From: Ruminococcus sp. NK3A76
Lineage (GTDB): Bacteria; Bacillota; Clostridia; Oscillospirales; Ruminococcaceae
Reading direction: 5' to 3'
Assembly: GCF_000686125.1 (NCBI RefSeq)
Contig: NZ_JMMA01000002.1
Coordinates: 3,348,001 to 3,412,000 of the forward strand
DNA length: 64,000 nucleotides
The translations under genes and the position numbers were made by a program. Positions 59,823-64,000 of this stretch are shown piece by piece. The notes below the pieces were generated by a model that saw nothing but the letters and a program-made list of their open reading frames with translations, did no database searches and had not been told where the DNA came from. Every line of letters starts with the position of its first letter. The first letter of the stretch is position 1.

Positions 59823-60611
59823 TTACTTCGCTAAAAACTCCTCTATCTGCCACAGTACATCTTCGTTCTCGTCGTAAACACCGTGAGCCTGGCCGCTGTA
59901 GAGCTTGAGACTGCCGCCTGTAAGCTTGGCTATGAGCTCTGCGCCCTCGCTACCGAAGAGCTTGTCGTTCTCGGCACCTATGGCAAGGACGGGCACGGCG
60001 ATTCTGCTAAGCTCGGGGCGAACATCAAAGCCCTTGAAGCCGCCGCACATCGTCACGAACCGTGTCAGCTCGTCGTCAGTCACGCTGTCGGCAAAGCTGA
60101 TGAATGCATCACGGTATTTCTCAAAGTACCCTTGCGTGTAGACGTTCTCCCCAAAGGACATGATGAGCTCATCACGCCGCCTGCTTTGTGCAAGGGCTGC
60201 CCAGCTGTCAAAAACTTTCCCTGCATTTTCAGGTATGTATGGCGCTGTCGAGCATACGATAAGCCTGCCTGCAAGGTCGGGGCGCTTTGCGGCTATCGCC
60301 TGCGCTATCATGCCGCCCTGCGATACACCGTAAAGCACGGCACCTTTTATCCCCAGCGCATCAAGAGCCGCCGCTGTGTCGTCGGCCATGTCATAGATGC
60401 TGTAGCTGTCGGGAATGTTCTCACGCCTGTCTAATACATATACGCAGAATTTCTGCGCCAGACGCTTGTACTGAACCTTGATAGCCTCCTCTGACTCCAT
60501 GACGCTCTTTAACGCAATGCCGGGTATTATCACAAACGGCTGCCCCGTATCAGCCCCGAAGCGGAAATACTTAAGCGTGATGCCGCCTGCCTGTATCGTC
60601 TCTGTGCTCAT
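59823..60611 (-). CDS. alpha/beta hydrolase
   Basis: 262 residues, ATG behind GAGGGAGGCAG. The nucleophile elbow is GVSQGGMIAQAI, the acid lies near VPVLAIGAENDKLFG, and the His in SGQAHGVYDENEDV. The order fits the classic hydrolase fold (esterase or lactonase). Cytoplasmic, no signal peptide. The substrate is unknown; it is separate from the que operon below it. Confidence 0.88.
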   Translation of the reverse strand: MSTETIQAGGITLKYFRFGADTGQPFVIIPGIALKSVMESEEAIKVQYKRLAQKFCVYVLDRRENIPDSYSIYDMADDTAAALDALGIKGAVLYGVSQGGMIAQAIAAKRPDLAGRLIVCSTAPYIPENAGKVFDSWAALAQSRRRDELIMSFGENVYTQGYFEKYRDAFISFADSVTDDELTRFVTMCGGFKGFDVRPELSRIAVPVLAIGAENDKLFGSEGAELIAKLTGGSLKLYSGQAHGVYDENEDVLWQIEEFLAK

Positions 60612-60703
60612 GATATCTGCCTCCCTCTGTGAGTTTGCTGTCAGTATAATTATACCATATCTAAGCTGAAGATTCTTTTAGCAGACACAAAAGCGCCTGC
60701 GCC

Positions 60704-61201
60704 TTACCTGTTGTCTATCTTCTCGGGGTACATATCGTGCCTGGTCAGCCTGTCCCACGCAACGGCCTCCCATTTGGTGCCGGGCTTGCCGTAGTTGCAG
60801 TAGGGGTCAATGGATAAGCCGCCACGGGGGAGGAACTTGCCCCATACTTCAATGTATTTCGGGTCCATGAGTTTTATCAGGTCATTTAGTATGATGTTGA
60901 CGCAGTCCTCGTGAAAGTCGCCGTGATTTCTGAAGCTGAAAAGATATAGCTTAAGCGACTTGCTCTCGACCATGTTGATGTTCGGAACGTATGAAATGTA
61001 TATCGTCGCAAAATCAGGCTGCCCTGTTATCGGGCAGAGGCTTGTGAATTCAGGGCAGTTGAATTTTACAAAGTAATCCCTGTCCGGGTGCTTGTTCGGA
61101 AATGTTTCGAGCACGCCGGGGTCGTAATCAAAGCCGTATTCTGTGTTCTTTTCGCCGAGCAGTGTTATGCTGCCCTTTTCGTTGTCAGTCCTGCCTGCCA
61201 T
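60704..61201 (-). CDS. queF: NADPH-dependent 7-cyano-7-deazaguanine reductase
   Basis: 165 residues from the ATG at 61201, preferred because AAGGAG lies at normal spacing from it. QueF reduces preQ0 to preQ1, the last step before tRNA insertion. Motifs: [18 protein letters not shown] with the catalytic Cys and the adjacent substrate site, and [19 protein letters not shown] with the NADPH-binding Glu and His. Short unimodular form. It is last in the que operon. Confidence 0.95.
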   Translation of the reverse strand: MAGRTDNEKGSITLLGEKNTEYGFDYDPGVLETFPNKHPDRDYFVKFNCPEFTSLCPITGQPDFATIYISYVPNINMVESKSLKLYLFSFRNHGDFHEDCVNIILNDLIKLMDPKYIEVWGKFLPRGGLSIDPYCNYGKPGTKWEAVAWDRLTRHDMYPEKIDNR

Positions 61202-61203
61202 AG

Positions 61204-61896
61204 TCATTCTCCTTTTTTGCCGAGCAAGGGGTCGCTCAGGCCGTTTTTCTCAAATGCTGCCGCTCTGTCACGACAGGTGCCGCATACGCCGCAGGGCTTT
61301 TCGCCGCCCTCGTAGCAGCTCCATGTCAGCTCGAACGGAACGCCTAACTCTGTGCCGAGCTTTACAACATCAGCCTTTGTAAGCCCCACAAAAGGTGCTT
61401 TTATGCAAAGCTGCTCTCCGCTGCCTGTGAATATCGCCTCGTTCATTGCGTTGTTGAACTTGTCCGAGCAGTCGGGGTAGGCGTTTCCTGCTGCATCGTC
61501 AGAATGTGCGCCGTAGTAGATGACACCGCACCCCTTTGAGAGCGCAATGCTCGCAGCCGATGCCAAGAATAGCCCGTTTCTGAAAGGCACATATGTCGAT
61601 ACAGGCTTGCCGTCAGTCTGGGTAAGCTGCTCGGCATAGCTTTCTTTGGGTATCTCGCCCGATGAGCCTTTTAGCAGCGTGCAGTCTGAGTCTTCAAATA
61701 TCGTCTGTAAATCAAGTATCCTCCACTCAACGCCGTAGTGCGAAACAACTGCTCTTGCAGCCGCTATCTCCTTGTCGTGCTTCTGGCCGTAGTATATCGA
61801 GAGCGCAAACACATTCTCACGCCCGTGCTCCTTTATCGCAAGTGCCAGACAGGTCGAGCTGTCGAGCCCGCCGCTGAATAATACAAGTGCTTTCAT
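61204..61896 (-). CDS. queC: 7-cyano-7-deazaguanine synthase
   Basis: 230 residues. ATP-pyrophosphatase loop [17 protein letters not shown] at the N terminus and a C-terminal zinc site [19 protein letters not shown]. It converts 7-carboxy-7-deazaguanine to preQ0 using ATP and ammonia. Third-step enzyme of the pathway; it ends 2 bp before the queF start. Confidence 0.96.
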   Translation of the reverse strand: MKALVLFSGGLDSSTCLALAIKEHGRENVFALSIYYGQKHDKEIAAARAVVSHYGVEWRILDLQTIFEDSDCTLLKGSSGEIPKESYAEQLTQTDGKPVSTYVPFRNGLFLASAASIALSKGCGVIYYGAHSDDAAGNAYPDCSDKFNNAMNEAIFTGSGEQLCIKAPFVGLTKADVVKLGTELGVPFELTWSCYEGGEKPCGVCGTCRDRAAAFEKNGLSDPLLGKKGE

Positions 61897-61920
61897 AGCT
61901 TTCTCCTTATATGGTCTATC

Positions 61921-62481
61921 CTACTCAACAAGCTCTCTTAGCTCCTTGTCCTGCTTGAACCTGCCGATGAATGTCTTTGTCTCTGTCCTTGCCGAGGCAT
62001 TTCTTATGCCCCTTGCCGTCATGCAGCTGTGTGAGCCGGTTATCTTGACTGCCACATCTTCCGTACCTGCGGCTTCTGAGATTATCTGCGCTATGTCACG
62101 CCCAAGACGCTCCTGAAGCTGCAAACGCTTTGCTGCCATGTCGCATATCCTTGCAATCTTGCTAAGACCCAGCACCCTGCCCTTTGGTATGTATGCCACA
62201 TTCACCGTCATGTCATACATCAGCGCCATGTGGTGCTCACAGTAGCTGAAAACGGTTATGTCCTTCATAACGATAGCTTCGTCTGCGCCTATGTCCTCAG
62301 AGGAGAAGGTCTTGCCAAACATCTCTGCGATCTCGTGGTTTGTGTATTTTGTGCCTTCGAGCACTTCTTCAAGCATATTCGCCACACGCAGGGGAGTTTC
62401 CTTCAAGCCCTCACGGTCAGGGTCTTCGCCGATCGCTTCGAGCAGGCCTCTTATGTGGTATTCTATCTTCTCTCTGTCCAT
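61921..62481 (-). CDS. folE: GTP cyclohydrolase I
   Basis: 186 residues. Zinc and catalytic motifs: YCEHHMALMYDMTVNVAYIP with the conserved Cys-His-His, and GSHSCMTARGIRNASARTET. It converts GTP to dihydroneopterin triphosphate, the shared entry to folate and queuosine. Its place between queE and queC says it serves queuosine here. Confidence 0.96.
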   Translation of the reverse strand: MDREKIEYHIRGLLEAIGEDPDREGLKETPLRVANMLEEVLEGTKYTNHEIAEMFGKTFSSEDIGADEAIVMKDITVFSYCEHHMALMYDMTVNVAYIPKGRVLGLSKIARICDMAAKRLQLQERLGRDIAQIISEAAGTEDVAVKITGSHSCMTARGIRNASARTETKTFIGRFKQDKELRELVE

Positions 62482-62484
62482 TTG

Positions 62485-63153
62485 TCATACTCCTCTTTCA
62501 TCGGGCGACCATATCAGCTTGTGCAGCTGCAATTGCAGCCTTGCTTTGCCAAGCCTTTTCTCTTTCATGAATTCTACTATCTCTGCCGGCTCTATCCTGC
62601 CGAACACCGGGCTTAGAAGCACCGTGCATAACGGCTTGTATTCCTCGATGACCTCTGCCGCACGGTAAAGATCCTGCCTTGAGCCGCACACGAATTTCAG
62701 CGTGTCCCATTCCTTTAAAAGCGGAATGTTGTCGGTAAACATATGCCGCTCCATTCTGCTTGACGGCAGCTTGTAGTCTACGGTGAAAACAGGGCGGCAC
62801 TTTTCCATGAAAGGCCTTATGTCCACAGAACCGTTAGTCTCTATCTCGACACGCAGCCCGAGTTTGGTAAGCGCAAGGATAAGCTCGTCTATCCCTTCCT
62901 GCAAAAGCGGCTCGCCGCCGGTGAGGGTCACGCAGTGCAGGTCGTATTTTTCTATCGCATCTCTTGCAATGCCGGTCAGGCGTGATATGCTCGCAAGCTC
63001 GAAGGGTGCGCCCTTTTCATTTGCCCAGGCCGTGTCGCACCAGTCGCACTTTAAGTTGCAGCCGGTAAAGCGCAGAAACAGCGCCAGCGCTCCGGCCTGC
63101 TGCCCCTCGCCGTTTATGCTCACAAAGCTCTCTGCAAGTTTTAAGCTGCTCAT
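62485..63153 (-). CDS. queE: 7-carboxy-7-deazaguanine synthase (radical SAM)
   Basis: 222 residues from the ATG at 63153 (GAGGTGGCAAG upstream). The cluster-binding motif CNLKCDWCDTAW follows FVSINGEGQQAGALALFLRF. It is the ring-contracting radical SAM enzyme acting on carboxytetrahydropterin. The start overlaps the queD stop by 4 nt. Confidence 0.95.
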   Translation of the reverse strand: MSSLKLAESFVSINGEGQQAGALALFLRFTGCNLKCDWCDTAWANEKGAPFELASISRLTGIARDAIEKYDLHCVTLTGGEPLLQEGIDELILALTKLGLRVEIETNGSVDIRPFMEKCRPVFTVDYKLPSSRMERHMFTDNIPLLKEWDTLKFVCGSRQDLYRAAEVIEEYKPLCTVLLSPVFGRIEPAEIVEFMKEKRLGKARLQLQLHKLIWSPDERGV

Positions 63154-63575
63154 CTTGCCACCTCGTATTCTGCACAGTTGTCGGGCGTTTCGTATATCCT
63201 GACCGAGCACACCCTCAGCCCTGCACGGGTCAGCTCGTCAAAAAAGAACTTAGCAAAATTCTCGGCAGTCGGGCGGAACGGCACCTCTGTCAGTGCAAAG
63301 CCCTCGTCCTTAAGCGCTGCAAGGGTAGCGGCCTTAAGCGAGCCTGCTTCGTATATCAGCGTGTGATCGAGCTTGTCAGCAAGGGCTCTTACTTCGCTTT
63401 TGAGGTCTGCAAAGTCAATCAGCATACCTCTTTTCTCGCCCTCTGTTATAAGCTCCTCGCCGCAGACAGTCACCTCTGCCTTCCAGCGGTGGCCGTGGAT
63501 ATTTGAGCACTTGCCTTTATAGCCTGCAAGAAAATGTGCGCTGTCAAATGCTGCCGAAGTTATCAGCTTGTTCAT
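63150..63575 (-). CDS. queD: 6-carboxy-5,6,7,8-tetrahydropterin synthase
   Basis: 141 residues from the ATG at 63575 behind TTGGAGGAATTC. The zinc ligands are in SAAFDSAHFLAGYKGKCSN and IHGHRWKAEV, with the catalytic Cys in KGKCSN. It is first in the operon, downstream of the candidate preQ1 attenuator. Confidence 0.94.
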   Translation of the reverse strand: MNKLITSAAFDSAHFLAGYKGKCSNIHGHRWKAEVTVCGEELITEGEKRGMLIDFADLKSEVRALADKLDHTLIYEAGSLKAATLAALKDEGFALTEVPFRPTAENFAKFFFDELTRAGLRVCSVRIYETPDNCAEYEVAR

Positions 63576-63595
63576 TAAGAATTCCTCCAAAACAT

Positions 63596-63722
63596 TAAAA
63601 AAGCGCCGCAAAAAATGCAGCGCAAAAAGTCATGCAAAAGGCGCACCTCGCCCTTTGCTGATAAACTCATTATAGCTGCCCTGGTTTTTATTAATGACAG
63701 GATGGCGCAAACGAACTGTCAG
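63596..63722 (-). promoter_or_regulatory. candidate preQ1 riboswitch with intrinsic terminator
   Basis: On the minus strand the leader starts TTTTTCTGACAGTTCG. TGACAG pairs with CTGTCA after a 15-nt loop, then an A-rich tail (TTAATAAAAACCAGGGC) can form the second stem of an H-type pseudoknot, the layout of class I preQ1 aptamers (about 63676-63722). Further down, GCGCTGC / GCGGCGC plus a T run (63597-63623) makes a terminator before queD. Ligand class is inferred from layout and the downstream genes. Confidence 0.55.
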
Positions 63723-63728
63723 AAAAAT

Positions 63729-63757
63729 ATTATACCACCTGCGGCCGCATTTGTCAA
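63729..63757 (-). promoter_or_regulatory. promoter of the que operon
   Basis: Minus-strand TTGACA (63757-63752), 17-bp spacer, TATAAT (63734-63729): full consensus, about 7 nt upstream of the riboswitch-like leader. Confidence 0.85.
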
Positions 63758-63772
63758 GCAAGAAAATGTAAA

Positions 63773-63944
63773 GGCAACACCGCACAAAGACCGCCTGAAG
63801 GCTTTGTACGCAACTTACTTGCATCTTTTCCGTCATATTACACATTTTTTCCTTGAAATACGGTAGTATTCCTTCGGAAAATCTGTGCAATCTGACGAAA
63901 AAGCTGACTGCGCAATTTGCGCACAATCTTCGTGCGGTGTTGCC
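63773..63944. mobile_element. MITE copy 3 (172 bp), immediately upstream of the que promoter
   Basis: Ends GGCAACACCGC / GCGGTGTTGCC, length 172 bp, nearly identical to copy 1 (single-base differences such as one in the T run near 63845). Flanks are TAAA and TTAA, an imperfect 4-bp duplication. It lies 15 bp upstream of the que -35 box. Confidence 0.85.
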
Positions 63945-64000
63945 TTAAAGGTCGCAGCGTTTATTCTGACATCGCCTGACTCGTGGGCGTTGAGAGGGTC
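63945..64000. other. right edge, no feature
   Basis: 56 bp to the window end with no gene or motif I can support. Confidence 0.4.

Overview
The window looks like an accessory-rich chromosomal segment of an anaerobic gut or rumen Firmicute, most likely Ruminococcus or a close relative (Oscillospiraceae). The reasons are moderate GC with AT-rich islands, strong AAAGGAGG-type ribosome binding sites, a secreted GH5 enzyme with a Ser-rich linker and binding domain, Tn916-like integrases, and proteins of Ruminococcus type. The species call is inference.

Layout. (1) 1-7.8 kb: part of a mobilizable/conjugative element, with a MobV relaxase running off the left edge, an excisionase-like regulator, a large HTH protein with a duplicated module, a small operon holding a ClpP-like protease and a soluble VirD4/TraG-type ATPase, and a broken integrase. 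(2) 7.9-16.4 kb: an AT-rich defence island. It has an XRE regulator, an N6-adenine methyltransferase, a 1213-residue protein joining a C5-cytosine methyltransferase to a nuclease/N6-methyltransferase/specificity protein, and a three-gene operon with two different TIR-type proteins plus a small helical protein. (3) 17-22.8 kb: an ECF sigma factor fused to a membrane/exported domain, a lipoprotein and an ABC exporter, in one operon. (4) 23-27.2 kb: a second mobilizable element (Xis-like protein, MobC, MobA relaxase, tyrosine integrase behind a leader-peptide/hairpin control region), ending at a 23-bp tRNA-3'-end-like sequence. (5) 27.2-46.3 kb: a stretch bounded by two direct copies of that 23-bp sequence. 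It contains integrase debris, a TetR gene, coiled-coil proteins, a Fic protein, a ParB-like protein, remnants of IS256, HsdS and OLD-type genes, a polysaccharide-use locus (GH5, LacI, sugar ABC importer, sugar-sensor/GGDEF protein), a group II intron 3' remnant, and an isolated Cas12a-type repeat-spacer-repeat unit with its own consensus promoter and no cas genes. (6) 46.4-60.6 kb: a decayed redox/detoxification region (LysR, aldo/keto reductases, SDR pieces, flavodoxins, SnoaL-like proteins, chromate transporters) peppered with nonsense, frameshift and deletion alleles and MITE copies. (7) 60.7-63.8 kb: a compact queuosine-precursor operon (queD-queE-folE-queC-queF) behind a candidate preQ1-sensing attenuator.

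How parts work together. The methyltransferases and TIR proteins form a transferable defence cargo. The GH5, LacI, importer and GGDEF genes would link polysaccharide breakdown to uptake and c-di-GMP. The que genes form a complete GTP-to-preQ1 route. A 172-bp MITE family occurs three times. One copy interrupts a metallophosphoesterase gene, and removing it together with one copy of its 4-bp target duplication restores the reading frame.
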